Part shown: in pieces, positions 1 through 12,465 of the stretch
Layout: each line of letters begins with the position of its first letter
Position numbering within the stretch: position 1 is the first letter of the stretch
NCBI RefSeq assembly: GCF_027887165.1
Contig: NC_077233.1
Location: forward strand, 186,281,887-186,345,886
Source of the DNA: Monodelphis domestica
Taxonomy: Eukaryota > Chordata > Mammalia > Didelphimorphia > Didelphidae
DNA length: 64,000 nucleotides
Direction of reading: 5' to 3'
The notes under the pieces: model-generated
What the model was told of the DNA's origin: nothing
Databases searched by the model: none
The model's input: only the letters and a program-made list of their open reading frames with translations
Position numbers and translations under genes: made by a program

Positions 1-1507
1 CCCTCTTTGCTTATTATGTCAAATAGTTTGTATAGTTTTGGGGTTAGCTGTTCTTTGAATGTTTGATAGAATTCACTGGTGAATCCATCAGGCCCTGGGG
101 ATTTTTTCTTAGGAAGTCCTTTGATGGCCTGTTGGATTTCTTTTTCTGATATGGGATTATTTAAGAAATCTATTTCTTCTTCTGTTAGTCTAGGCAATTT
201 ATATTTTTGTAAATATTCGTCCATATCACCTAGGTTGGTATATTTTTTGCCATATATTTGGGCAAAGTAGTTTTTAATGATTGCCTTAATTTCCTCTTCA
301 TTGGAGGTGAGGTCCCCCTTTTCATCCTTGATGCTGTTAATTTGCCTTTCTTCTTTCCTTTTTTAAAATTAGATTGACCAGTACTTTGTCTATTTTGTCT
401 GTTTTTTTTCAAAGTACTAACTTCTAGTCTTGTTTATTAGTGCAATAGTTCTATCACTTTCAATTTTATTAATCTCTCCCTTAATTTTTAGGATCTCTAG
501 TTTGGTTTTCTTCTGGGGGTTTTTAATTTGTTCGTTTTCAAGTTTTTTGATTTGCGTTTCCAATTCATTGATCTCTGCCCTCCCTAATTTGTTAATATAT
601 GCACTCAGGGATATGAATTTTCCTCTAAGTACTGCCTTGGCTGCTTCCCATAAGGTCTGAAAGGATGTCTCACCATTGTCATTTTCTTCAACAAAATTAT
701 TAATTGTTTCTATGATTTCTTCTCTAACTAACCAATTTTGGAGTATCATATTATTTAATTTCCAATTAATTTGTGATTTAGCTCTCCATGTACCCATACT
801 GATCAATATTTTTATTGCTTTATGATTTGAAAAGGTTGCATTTATTATTTCTGCTTTTCTGCATTTGAGTGCCATGTTTCTGTGACCTAGTGTAAGGTCA
901 ATTTTTGTGAATGTGCCATGTGGTGTTGAGAATAAGGTGTATTCCTTTTTGCCCCTATTTATTTTTCTCCATACATCAATTAACTCTAATTTTTCTAAGA
1001 TTTCATTCACCTCTTTTACCTCTTTCTTGTTTATTTTTGGTTTGATTTATCTAAATTTGATAGTGGTTGGTTCAAGTCTCCCACTAATATGGTTTTACTG
1101 TCTATTTCCTCCTTCAATTCTCCTAGTTTCTCCATTAGGAATTTGGGTGCTATACTATTTGGTGCATACATGTTGATTAGTGATATTTCCTCATTGTCTA
1201 TATTCCCTTTTAACAGAATATATTTACCTTCCCTATCCCTTTTGATCAGGTCTATTTGTGCTGTGGCTTTGTCAGATATCATGATTGCAACTCCTGCCTT
1301 CTTTCTATCAGTTATGGCCCAAAAGGTCTTACTCCATCCTTTAATTCTAACCTTGTGAGTATCAACCTACCTCATATGTGTTTCTTGAAGACAACATATG
1401 GTAGGGTTTGGGGTTCTAATCCAATCTGGTATTTGTCTACGTTTTATGGGTGAGTTCATCCCATTCACGTTCAAAGTTATGATTGTCACTTGTGGATTCC
1501 CTGGCAT
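1..1507 (-). pseudogene. L1 ORF2 (endonuclease and start of RT region), broken and partial
   Basis: L1 ORF2 encodes an endonuclease plus reverse transcriptase that nicks DNA and copies its own RNA at the nick. The start codon is at 1507-1505 and gives [16 protein letters not shown], matching the starts of the other copies. The endonuclease motif LQETH is present, followed at once by an in-frame stop (MR then TAG) before VDTH. The frame is open again over 1282-1031 (GDLNQPLSN motif), then lost near 1030. A further open stretch, 1010-417, covers the end of the endonuclease domain (SNHKAIKI, where sibling copies have SDHKAIKI) and the linker. The reverse-transcriptase domain begins near 300 and leaves the window. 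Certainly an L1 relic and not functional. Confidence 0.9.
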
Positions 1508-2209
1508 TTTGATATCTTCCCCTAGTTCTGACCTTTTTTCCCTAGCTATATCCTTTTGAACCAGTGATTTACTTTAGGTCAGTCCCCCTAGTACCCTCCC
1601 TTGAGATGCTTCCCTTTCTAGCCCCTCCCTTTTTGTGCTCCCTTCCCCTCCCCCCTTTCCTTCCCTCCCTTTTTATACTCCCTCTCCCCCCTCCTTAATT
1701 TCCCTTTCTTTCTTGCCCTAATGGATAAGATAGAATTCAGGATCCCACTGGATCTAGATGTTCTTCCCTCTCAGATTTGATTTCACTGAGAGTAAGGTTT
1801 AAGTAATTCCACTTCACGCTCTCTTCCTCTCCTTCTCATATGAGAGATCTTCCTCTCCCCTTCCCATGTGTATCTTTGTATGGGAAAGGTTATTCTATTT
1901 AGTCCCCCCCTCTACTCCTTGAAGTAAGCCTTAGTATTGTCGATGCTTCCCCCCTCCCTTTTCCTTTCTTTGCCCCCCCTTTCTCCAAATCTTCTTGATG
2001 CCCCAATCTTTCCCTATGCATGATATCTAACTATTCTTATGGTGCATACAATTTTTGAGAGTTACACAATACATTTTCCTCACATATTAATATATATAAT
2101 TTGATGTAAATTTCGTCCTTATAGAAGAGAGTTTGACTTAAATAAAAAGATAAGATTTATCTCCTTTTCCCTTTTCTTTCATATTTACCTTTTCATGTTT
2201 CTCTTGCTT

Positions 2210-3181
2210 TCTGTGATTGGATATCAAATTTTCCACTAAGTTCTGGTCTTTTCTTAGCAAATGCTTAGAAATCTTCTATTTTGTTGAATGCCCATACTTT
2301 CCCCTGGAAGTATATAGTCAGTTTTGCTGGGTAGTTGATTCTTGGTTGGAGACCCAGCTCTCTTGCCTTTCTAAATATCGTGTTCCATGTTTTGCGGTCT
2401 CTTAGTGTGTTAGCCGCTAAGTCATGTGTGATCCTTATGGGAGCCCCCCTATATCTGAAGCTCCTCTTCTTGGCTTCTTGTAGGATTTTCTCCTTTCCTT
2501 GGAAGCTCTTGAATTTGGTGATTACATTCCTGGGGGTTGTCTTTTGGGGATTTATTATAGAGGGTGTTCTATGAACCCTTTCTATTTCTATTTTGCCCCC
2601 TTGCTCCAGAATGTGGGGGCAATTTTCTTCTAAAATCTCCTGTAGTATAGCATGGATGTTTTTTTTTTTTTTATCTCTTGTTTTTCGGCCAGACCAATAA
2701 TTCTCACGTTGTTTCTTCTTCCTCTGTTTTCCAGGTCTGTGACCTTTTCAGTGAGATATTTTGTGTTTTCTTCTAATTCATTAATTATTTTGCTTCGCTT
2801 TATTAATTCTTGCTGTTTTGCATGCTCACTGTCTTCCAGTTGTTTAATTCTGGTCGTTAGAGACTGGTTTTGCTTTTCAGCTTTGTCTGCTCTTCTATTA
2901 GATGCTTCCAGCTCTTTCTCCAATTGTAAAGTCTTGTCTATCAGACTGCTGATCTCTTTCTCCCATTTTTCTTTCCAGAAGGTTTCAATCTTTTAGGTAA
3001 GCTCTAATTTGAGTTCTTCCAGAGCTTGTGGATAATTTCCATTTTGTCAGGCATGTTTTGATTTTGTTTGGGTTTCATCCTCTTTCTCTTCTTTTCCTTG
3101 GGCACTCCCGCCATAAAAGTTTTCAATAGTCACCTTTATCCCTTTCTTCCTGGAGGCTTGATTTTGGGCCATGTGAGCCAT
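2210..3181 (-). pseudogene. L1 ORF1 (RNA-binding coiled-coil protein), broken
   Basis: ORF1 protein is the trimeric nucleic-acid chaperone of the L1 particle. The likely start is the Met at 3181 (MAHMAQNQ), aligned with MANSTEAQ of sibling copies. A stop closes this frame at 3047. The coiled coil resumes in another frame at 2923-2630 (heptad-like, ending with DLENRGRRNNVRIIGL, the junction to the RRM domain seen in all copies here). The C-terminal domain (RKARELGLQ-like region) is in yet another frame around 2580-2220. At least two frameshifts separate the parts. The frame is open for 87 codons upstream of 3181, up to 3442; see findings. Confidence 0.82.
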
Positions 3182-3722
3182 CCCTTTGATGGTTTTATTC
3201 CCCTTTCCTTTTTTGGTCTGGGGTCTGGGTGATATAGGCGGGTTTTCTGTGAATTTAGGTTGCCTCAGAATAGTTCTTCCCAGCCTCCGAGGTTTCTTAG
3301 AGTGAGGGCCCCTGTTCTCAGCACAGCCACCCCTTTGCTCAGCGCAGGATTTTCCCATGAAACCACCCTGAGAGGTTGTTTCCTTGCAGTCTCTAGATCC
3401 CAAGGACCCTGGTGTGCCCCCCCAGACAGAGACGCTCCTCACTCACTCGCTGTCCCAGTGAGTGCTCTGATATCTTACTCTTGTTTGGTGAGGGGGTGGG
3501 GGAGAGCAGCAGCTCATTTCACATTTTTGTGCAAGCTTTTCCTCCTCCTTATAGTGTGGAAATGTTCAAGCCCCACTTACCTTCGTTTCTGTGGGGTACT
3601 GGAGAGTCCCTCTGTTCTTCCAAAGGTGCTTTTTATGCTCTTTTGAGGTAGTCTATTTCGTTCAGTGCTGGGGAGAGGAAGCAATTCGCATCTAGATTGC
3701 AGCCATGTTAACCTGGAAGTTC

Positions 3723-4605
3723 CTGATTTATCTTTTAACAACCATATTCTTTCTGAAGCCTCTCTGACTATTCTAACTGACATTAAGCTCTTTTCCCACT
3801 CCACTCCTGTGACTAGACTAGCCACGTGGCATATATATCATTCACACTACCTTGCTATCTTTTCACATCTATCTCCTTGTCTTAGAGTTCCATCCCAGTT
3901 CAGGAACTCATCCCTTCTCCCCAGGTTATTATAAGATTCTCCTAATGTCTCAGCTACCTAATATTTTTAGGGCAATCTATCCATACACAGCTATTAAGTT
4001 CAAAGATGTGCCAAATCTTTTAGGACACTACACAGATTCCTTTGACTGGTCTATGTGAGGCCTTTTCCAATTCCCAGGTTCTGTGATTCATGCACTTTTT
4101 TAGTGGTCACTTTGGTTGTGGCAATGGCTAGGTTCTTGCCACAGTGATTTCAAATACTTCTGAAGGTCAATTTTTGACTCTTATGTAAATAATAAGAAAA
4201 CTTATTTCTTCTAGTCCCCATCTGGGTTCCTAAGAAGAACAAATCTTATACACATAAATAAGCAAATTTAGCCAGGTCATATACAATTTGACTCACTGTG
4301 TGAATGTAAAAAAAAATATAAGGTCCTTTGAAATTTGTGTCTTCTGCATGCTATTAGCTGATGTGATTATTTTTGAAAACAAAAAAATATATCATTATTG
4401 GTAACTTTGCAACAATTTAATCATAGAAAATCTGAACTCAGGAGTTTGCTTCCCATCCAGCCATTTCTCCTGTTTGGCTATATGAATCCAAAGGGAAAAC
4501 ATCTGATGCACCATATTTATCTTCAGAATCTTAAAATACCAAATGGCATTCTGTGAGGTAAGAATAAGAGGAATTTTGTTTTTACCTTTAGTAAGAAGCC
4601 TGCCA
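3723..4605. other. Intergenic, no gene recognised
   Basis: AT-rich DNA with short open frames on both strands that show no recognisable protein motif. 3745-4080 is pyrimidine-rich and could be an ancient repeat remnant, but I could not assign it to a family. Confidence 0.5.
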
Positions 4606-4609
4606 TTAT

Positions 4610-4815
4610 TGACTCTTGAGATCCAATTGTCTTCCTCTATCCTTACATTTACCAGCAGGTCACAGCTCTCAATTGAAATAGCAAGTCTTAGAGAATTGCC
4701 TGAAACATGGTGAAATAATGGTATCTGACTAATATGTGGCCAGTAAGTGTCAGAAGTGGGATCTGAACTCATGTTTTCTTGACTCTAATTCTAGCATTCC
4801 ATTCACTATGATACT
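4610..4815 (-). repeat. MIR/THER-type SINE remnant
   Basis: The end of this segment reads on the plus strand as a degraded form of the antisense MIR pattern: '..ccagtaagtgtcagaag..gatctgaactca..', then 'gactctaattctagc' and 'ccattcactatgatac'. These match the B-box side and the tRNA-like head of a MIR/THER1 in minus orientation. The left part is weaker. Confidence 0.5.
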
Positions 4816-5022
4816 TCATTTAAATTTAAAATATCTAAATATCTACTATATACTTTAATTTTAAATTTAAATTTTAAACCTTAATTTTAAAAAGCCATTT
4901 CAAATTAAAATTAAAATGTCTTTAATTATGTTTGAATTCATTTTTACTCTACCCAATCTGATCAATCAAATAAGTAGAACATTAAAATAAAGAGAATATG
5001 AGAGTTAAGATGGACTATGGGT

Positions 5023-5247
5023 TCCTATAATTTTTTTTTAACTTTTATCTTCTCTCTTAGAATCAATACTGTGTATTGCTTCCAGGCTAGAAGAGAGGTA
5101 AAGGGTAGCTAATGGGGATTAGGTGACTTGCCCAGGGTAACACAGCTAAGATGAGTCTGAGATCAGATTTGAACTAGGACCTCCCATCTCTGGCCATGGC
5201 TCTCAAGCCACTGAGTACCTTAGCTGCTCTCAGGGTCCTATAATTTT
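5023..5247 (-). repeat. Marsupial tRNA-derived SINE (MAR1/WSINE-like) with TSD
   Basis: On the minus strand this is a tRNA-derived SINE: a head with an A-box-like region, a B-box-like 'tcaaatctga' region, then a body ending in an A-rich tail. On the plus strand it therefore starts with a T run at 5031-5039. It is bounded by the direct repeat TCCTATAATTTT at 5023-5034 and 5236-5247, a target-site duplication that fixes the insertion at about 5035-5235. SINEs of this kind are moved by L1 machinery. Divergence from the other copies suggests moderate age. Confidence 0.85.
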
Positions 5248-5737
5248 AAAATAAATCTCCTGAGAATCAAGGAAAAAATGACACCACGCTTATGCTTTCT
5301 TATGGGAGTTTTTACCAAACTGATGAAAATACAGGCCTATTGCAAATACTTACATGTATGTGTACATATGTGTGTATATTTGAAAAACAAATTAGAATCA
5401 TGTTAATCAGAAGACCGCTTTTCCTGCCATGTGGTTTAATTAAAGATTGACAGAAAGTGAAGTTATTAATGGAATGGAATTCAGATGAAATCAACCCAAG
5501 AAAAATTTTCATGAAACAACATATGTATGTAAAAAAACACATATATTCAATTATAACATAATAGTGCCTGATGGGAGACTCCAGGCTTAGTAATTAGGGA
5601 TAAAAATGCACATATGCTTTGGAAGACTGTTGCTCCCAATCTGGCTTCTTTGTGGAATAAAAATGTTTTTTAAATTGTTCATAATATAAAGATCAAGTCT
5701 GTTTTTTTTTGTATACATGTTCATGAGAACATGATTT

Positions 5738-6005
5738 TAAAATATGTTGCTGTTTAGTCATTTCAGTCATGTCTGACTCTTCATGACCCCAATTTAGGGT
5801 TTTCTTAGCAAAGATATAAAATGGTGTACTATTTCCTTTTCCAGTTCATTTTACAGATGAGAAAACAAGGCAAGCAAGATTAAATAACTTGTCCAAGGCC
5901 ATACAGCTAATGTGTCTCATACTGGATTTGAACTCAAGAAGATAAATTAATCTTTTTAATCCTAAGCCCAGTGCTCTGTCCACTGCACCCAACCAGCTAC
6001 CTCCA
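5738..6005 (-). repeat. tRNA-head SINE with RTE/Bov-B-like tail
   Basis: The plus strand begins 'gttgctgtttagtcatttcagtcatgtctgactcttc' (shown here only as a pattern: a gttgtt..cag..gtctgactctt tail) and ends with 'ccactgcacccaaccagctacc', the antisense of a tRNA-like head. The segment with 'catgtctgactctt' and 'gaccccaatt' is the RTE-type tail. The element therefore lies on the minus strand. Such SINEs depend on an RTE LINE for movement, unlike the MAR1-type SINEs nearby. Confidence 0.75.
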
Positions 6006-6129
6006 ACATGGAATGGATCTCAGTTTGTCAATGGTTATGCTGGTAGATCACAAGTTCTCAAAATGCTTGTTAAACATGAAAAATATCTTGTATGAGACCA
6101 GCAACAGACTATATCTATCTTAGGATCAT

Positions 6130-6295
6130 AAATATAGAACCTTAAGGGAGCTCAGCAGTGGTATGGTCTAACAAGATCATTATTCATTTGAGAAAATGAG
6201 AGATGAATTCACTTATCGAGGTCACATAGTAAGTAACATATCTGAGATATGAACCCAGGTCCGGTGACTCTGAATCCAATGATCTTTCCCCTGCC
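6130..6295 (-). repeat. MIR/THER1 SINE fragment
   Basis: The plus strand shows the antisense MIR pattern: 'tttgagaaaatgagag', 'ggtcacatagtaagtaa', 'gaacccaggtc', 'gactctgaatccaatg'. Ancient and diverged. Confidence 0.65.
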
Positions 6296-7854
6296 TCTAT
6301 CTTTTGAGGACCAGTATAACTAAGGGTGAAGAGATTCATTATCAGAACATTAGCTATTAGGAGAGAAATTATTTTGGACATAAGAAATCATGATGGCATC
6401 TGTGGAAGAAGCATGAAGGAAGAGAGAACTTCAGGCATGCAAGACAGAAAGCTGGAGACCTCATCTGTCAATCAAGGTGAAGATTCCAAATGAATGTTCC
6501 CAGGAAAGTCAGTTGGAGGCAAGCCAGGCTGAAGGGGGAAGAAGCTCTGAACTGGATCCATGTTAAGCTTCTGTCCTAGGCTGAAGGTTCTTGGCTTTGG
6601 AGAGGGCAGGCAAGAAGAAGGTTTTGTGTGGCTGATGGTGGTAGCTGAACCAGAAGAACTGATTATATATTTGAGATTGGAGTTGAAGGAAGAAGAAAGA
6701 AGATTAAACAGTTGTCCTCCATCTACTTGACAGACTTTTGTGTCACAGTGGTGACAGGACTGATATTTCCCATAATCCTCCTATCCCTTAGTATAGATTA
6801 AGGAAACCCTCATCCCTCTCATCTAGTTTTACCTCAGTTCTCCATCCTGTTGTTCCCAATACACCCCCTTTCTTGAGAAAGAAAGAGAAAAGAGTGTTTC
6901 CTCATAAATCTCAGAGTCCACTCAGGGGGGAGGGGCAAAGCCACGGGTTTCAGAAGAGGGTGGTGAAGGGAGGGATTGAGGGAGGAGGAGGGTAGGAAAA
7001 ATATTAATGTATTAGTCATCAGTAGTGATCAATAGGCAACCCCAGAAAATCTCTCTCTAATAGTATCTCTCTATCTCTCAGAAGTATCTCTATCTCCATA
7101 ACAACTAGGCACCCTCAGGCTCCCCCTAGTATCTCTCTAGCCACAGCCAGAGTATATCCATTCACTGCAACTAGAAATATTCTTCTCAGATTATCTATTT
7201 CTAAAACACATCTTCTGATGATGTGGGGGGAGACATGATCTGAATGGCTACAGATATTGTCCAGATCCATGCAATAATGATTCTTAATGTGTTAAAGTAG
7301 GGATAATTTGAGAATAGTTTCCTCAATGTGACAGGGTCATTTCCCCATTAAGGAGCCAAAGAGGCTGTCTTCAGGACTTGGTTGGTCCATAGGTGTAAAA
7401 AGCCCAGTACATGTGGAGTTACCTCTAGTCTAGAGGCTGGAAGAGTTACAACCCTGCTACCTTGGGACTTTCTGACTTGGTGTCCTCAAGAATACAGAGT
7501 AAGAGAAGGGCTGTATCCATTTTCAGAAACAAGAATCCTTTTTTATAATAAATAAAGTTACAGTACGGCTTCATTTTACATGACCAATGCATTCCAAGAC
7601 TCTTCACTGAAGCTGAAAACCATGCCTAAGACCAAATTCCATTATTTAGAAAGTATTTCTTTTTTGAACATACCTACATATTTTACAACTTTTCTTAGGT
7701 TTATCAGACTACCAGCACCACCACTCTTGTACTTTGGTCCATTATTAATAACTACATAGCATAAATGAAAAAAAGAGAATCACTGCTCTGACACAGATAG
7801 GAGTTGTTATAAGCAAGAATTCAGAACTAATGTTGGCCCCAAACAATGTAATGG
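6296..7854. other. Intergenic, no gene recognised
   Basis: No open frame with a recognisable motif and no clear repeat. It contains CT-rich patches (about 7050-7140) and polypurine patches (about 6920-7000). Confidence 0.5.
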
Positions 7855-7965
7855 CTCACATTAATGCTAGGCATTAAATGAGGAGCAAATGAAATAATAT
7901 TTGATAAAGCACTTAGCACAGTTCCTGGCAAGTAACAGACACTATAAAAATGATTATTCCTAATT
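7855..7965 (+). repeat. MIR 3' fragment
   Basis: The pattern 'gaaataatatttgataaagcacttagcacagttcctgg' (split here across the recognisable 'aaagcacttagcacag' core) matches the 3' part of a MIR-type SINE in plus orientation. Confidence 0.6.
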
Positions 7966-8034
7966 CGCTTCCCCTCCCTTTCTCTCCCATGGATCAAAAG
8001 GGCATAGATATAGATCCAGTCCTAAATGGTATAT

Positions 8035-8360
8035 GATCAATCAATCAATTAATCAATGAGTATTTGTTAAACATTTCCTCTATGCCCTTCCACTGTGATA
8101 GGTATTTATTTTGAATAAAAAATTCAGAGATAAAAATCAAATATTCCATGGGATCAAGTCACTTATATAGGAAGAGAGAATAGGTACCTATGAAAATTAT
8201 TCAATATGTAAATAAATAAAAAGTAATTCTGGAGCAGAAGGCACATTGATAGCTGGAGGTAGGGGAAAGGGAGGATCAAGGAAGGCTTCATATGGAAGTT
8301 TGCATTAGAGCTGAGCTTTGAAGGAAACAAGATTCAAAGGAAGCAGTAATTAAGGCAGTT
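8035..8360 (-). repeat. L2 LINE 3'-end fragment, antisense
   Basis: The plus strand starts with 'aatcaatgagtatttgtt', the complement of an L2 3' terminus, and goes on to 'gaaggcttcatatggaag' and 'gagctgagctttgaagg', a pattern that follows it in antisense L2 copies. Diverged; the boundaries are approximate. Confidence 0.6.
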
Positions 8361-10970
8361 GTCAGGGCTATGTTCTCTCTCTGCTTCTTTTTAATTTATA
8401 TGTGAAAAACTTGTGGGACTTGTAGATGAAATTTTATTTTAAAAGCTTTTAATATATTTTTTCAAATTAAATGTAAAAACCTGGCTTATTTTTCACCATT
8501 TATTTTCTAAAATTTTGATTTCTAAATTAATTCCCTTCCTCCCATCTTGAGAAGGCAATTTAATATACATTATACATGTGCAGTCATGCAAAGCACATTT
8601 TCATACTAGCCATGTAGTGGCAGAAAACATAGAGCCCCCCAAACCAAGATAAATAAAGCTTAAGAAAGTAATATCTTGACTGGCATTTAGTCTCGACCAG
8701 TTCTTTCTCTGAAGGTGGGTAGGATTTTTCATCATAATTCCTTTGGATTTGTGTTGGGTCATTGTATTGATAAGTGTAGATAAGTCATTCATGCTTGATC
8801 ATTGTATAATAATGCTGTTACTGTGGTTCTGGTTCTGCTAACTTCACTTTGCATCATTTCATACAAGTCTCTCTAGGTTTTTCTGAAAGAATCCTGCTCA
8901 TAATTTCTTATAATACAATAATATTCCATCACAATCATGTACTGCAACTCGTTCAGCCATTCCCCAATTAATGGACATCCCTATAACTACTATAAATATT
9001 ATTGTAGAAATGGGTCATTTTCCTTTAAAAAAATATCTTTGAGATATAAACCTGGTAGTGGTATTGCTGTGCCAAAGAGTATTAGACATAGTTCCAAATT
9101 GTTTTCTAGAATAGTTGGGTCAGCTTACAACTCCACCAACATTGCACAGGTCTCTCAATTTTCCTACATTTTAAACATTTGTCATTTTCTTTTTTTTTCC
9201 ATATTAGGCAATCTGATAGGAATGGGATAAAAGTGCAGAGTTGTTTTAATTTGAATTTCTCTAATAAATAGAAGTTTACAACATTTTTCATATGACTATA
9301 GATAGCTTTAATTTCTTATGAAATTTGCCTATTTGATTATCAATTGGGGAATGACTTGTATGTATACTTATAAATTTGATTCAGTTCTCTACATATTTGA
9401 GAAATGAGGCCTTTATTGGAGAGATTTGCCATAAAAAAAATTCCCACAATCTTCTGAATTCCTTCTACTATTAGCTGCATGGGTCTTTTTAGTATGAAAG
9501 GTACTTAATTTAGTGTAATTGAAATTATTCATTTTATATCCTGTAAAGTTCTCTCTCTATCTCTTGTTTGGTCATAAATTCTTCCTTTATTCATACATTT
9601 GACAGGTAAGCTATTTTATGTTACCATTATTTGCTTATGACATCACACTTTATGCTTAATCATATATTCATTGTGACTTTATCCTGGTATATGGTATGAG
9701 ATATCAGTCTATACCTAGTTTCTGACAAATTGCTTTCCAATTCTAGCAATTTTTGACAGATAGTGAGTTGTAGTCACAAAGGCTTGAATCTTTATGGCTA
9801 TCAAACACTAGTTTTCTATAGTCATTTTTTATTGTGAATTATGTATCTAATCTGTTCCACTGATCTACCACTCTTTTTCAGCCACTACCAGATTGTTTTG
9901 ATGATTACCACTTTGTAATCCAATTTGAGATCTGGTACAGTTAAATCACTTTCCTTCATTTTTTATCCATTTGATTCTCTTGAAATGCTTGACCTTTTGT
10001 TCTTCCAGAGGAGTTTTGTTATAATTTTTTATAGCTTTAAAATTTGTTTTTTGCTATTTTGACTGTTGGCAAAACAGTAAATTAGATATGACTGTCCTTT
10101 TTATTATGGTGGTTTATCATACTCATGAGCAATTCATATTTTTCCAATTGTTTGGATCTGAATTTATTTGTATGAAAAGCATTTTATAATTATGTTCAGA
10201 GGACTTCCGGTCAAGATGGCAGCTTAGAGAAAGCTAAAGTTCAGAGCTTCAGAAACCCTTCCTTACCGATCTCAAACTGAATGCTCCTAGGGCACCGAAA
10301 TTCAAAACAAACAACAGAATAGACCCCAGGAACACTCCTCCTGGACCTGGATCAAAAGGTACGGCCCTCCAAAAGTCAGAACCCAAGATCACTCGGATCT
10401 AAGGGGTAGGCAAAAGGAAGGTCCCAGGACCCATCCCCCCCAACCCAGAGAGCTGAATCCTAGGCAGCAGCAGGAACCTCAGAGCAGGCAAAAGGGCCTT
10501 GGGAGCCGGCTATTCTGAAGGCCGCACCCTGAAAACAACCTGAGCCAGTCGCAGTGGCACCCAGAAAGCAGGGAAACAGAGAGAGACGGGGGGAGCCTGT
10601 AGCCCCCTGACTAGATCCTTCCATCTGAGTCTCACCGAAGGTCCCTGCCTCAGGGCATACTCAATCTGAGGTTAATCTTATCACCAGCCCTTGGAGATCT
10701 GGGAAGCCAGGGCCCCTTGCCCCTCAGAGTGCAGGCTCCTCTGGCCAGCAAAGGCATTGAAATACATCTGAGAGTGTCAAGCCAGGTGCAGAGCATAGAA
10801 GTAAAGCAACAGAGAAGCATCAGGAGGGAACTGAGGAGGGTAGTAACACCAAAACCCCGAAACACCAGCAATTCCGGGCTTCCTGGGGAAGACAGACAAT
10901 TTGCCTGGGGCTAAAGCCACTGAACACCAGACAGATAACAGAAGAGCCAGCCCCCCTCACTCAGATAGAG

Positions 10971-11936
10971 ATGGCAAACAGCACAGAAGCAAAAAAGCCT
11001 CAGAACAACAAGAAAAACAAAAAGGGGGCAAATTTGGACACATTTTATGGAGCAAAAATACAAAATACAGAGGAGATAGAAGAGGAAATACAAGCAAATG
11101 GGCCGAAACCTTCCAAAGGAAATGGAAACTCTCCACAAACTTTTGAAGAATTTGAATTGAAAATGATCAAAAAGATGGAAGCCTTCTTTCAGAAAAAGTG
11201 AGAATTAATGCAAAAGAATTTCACACAACTACAAAACCGGTTTGACCAAACTGAAAAGGAAAACCAGGCTTTAAAGGTCAGAATTAGGCAACTGGAAGAT
11301 AACGAGAAGGTAAAAGAGCAAGAATCAATAAAGCAAAGCCAAAAGATCAAGAAATAAAAGAGAACATAAAATATCTCACTGACAAGGTGACAGACTTGGA
11401 AAATAGAGGAAGAAGAGATAATTTAAGAATAATTGGACTACCAGAAAATCCAGAAATAAACAGCAAACTCGACATCATAATACAAGATATAATCAAAGAA
11501 AATTGCCCAGAGATTCTAGAACAAGGGGGCAATTCAGCCACTGACAGAGCTCACAGAACACCCTCTACACTAAATCCCCAAAAGACAACTCCCAGGAATG
11601 TAATTGCCAAATTCCAAAAATTTCAAGCAAAAGAAAAAAATCCTACAAGAAGCCAGAAAAAGACAATTTAGATATAAAGAAATGCCAATCAGGGTCACAC
11701 AAGACCTTGCAAGTTCCACTCTGACTGATCGTAAGGCATGGAACATGATTTTCAGAAAGGCAAGAGAGCTGGGTCTTCAACCAAGAATCAGTTATCCAGC
11801 AAAACTGACTATATTCTTCCAAGGGAAAGTATGGGCTTTCAACAAAATAGAAGATTTCCAATTTTTTGCAAAGAAAAGACCAGAGCTCTGTGGAAAGCTC
11901 AATATCAAAAAACAAAGAACATGGAATACCTGAAAA
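10971..11936 (+). pseudogene. L1 ORF1, broken
   Basis: The start at 10971 gives MANSTEAKKPQNNKKNKKG, matching the sibling copies. A Trp-to-stop change ends the first frame at 11199-11201, where siblings read EEKWE. A one-base loss near 11350 shifts the frame at the KKLEENIKYL-equivalent position. The piece starting at 11387 (MTDLENRGRRDNLRIIGLPE) holds the end of the coiled coil and the start of the RRM. An extra A near 11640 shifts it again, and the C-terminal domain (RKARELGLQPRISYPAKLT) ends at 11933. The order is N-terminal basic stretch, coiled coil, RRM, C-terminal domain, as in L1 ORF1 proteins. Confidence 0.88.
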
Positions 11937-12465
11937 GGTAAATATGATGGAAAGGGAAAAGGAGAAAATTGTTATCTTTTCATTTATTCAAACTCTCTTC
12001 TATAAGGACTACATTTATATCAATCTATATCTATTAATATATGGAAAATGTAATGTGTAAATAGGAGGAAAAGAAAAATCAAATAGAATAATCTTTCTCA
12101 CACAAAGATTCACACGGGAAGGGGAGGGGAAGAAAATTCCTATAAGAAGGAGAGGAAGAGAGTTTTTACTTAAACCTTACTCAAAGGGAAATCAACTCTG
12201 AGAGGGAAAAACATCCAGATCCATTGGGATCTTGAATTCTATCTTACCCAACAAGGGTAGGGAGAAGGGAAAACCAAAAGGGGAAGGGGGGAGGAAAAAC
12301 AAAAGGGAAGGGAAGGAGAGGGGAGAAGGGGAGGGAACAAAAAGGAAGGGGCTAGAAAGGGAAACATATCAAGGGAGGGGACAAGGGGGACTGATTTAAA
12401 GTAAATCACTGGATTAAAAGGTTAGAGCTAAAGAAGAAAGGTTAGAATTAGGGAAGGACATCAAA

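Larger units (their letters stand above)
1..3722 (-). mobile_element. LINE-1, antisense, 5' part (left side cut by window edge)
   Basis: Reading the minus strand from 3722 leftward gives a 5' UTR, an ORF1 region (about 3181-2210), a polypurine spacer (about 2200-1510) and the start of ORF2 (from 1507), which runs off the window. The first bases on the minus strand resemble the other full-length copies here, with a 'aagatgg'-like start mutated to 'aacatgg'. ORF2 is closely similar to that of the copies at 12466-16253 and 25772-29580. Stops and frameshifts break both ORFs, so it is a dead copy. The 3' half lies outside the window. Confidence 0.93.

Noticed and set aside
10190..10198. Longer TSD for the sense L1 (extending left of TTATGTTCA)
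   Set aside because: The next bases differ between the two sides (A versus G), so only 9 bp are claimed.
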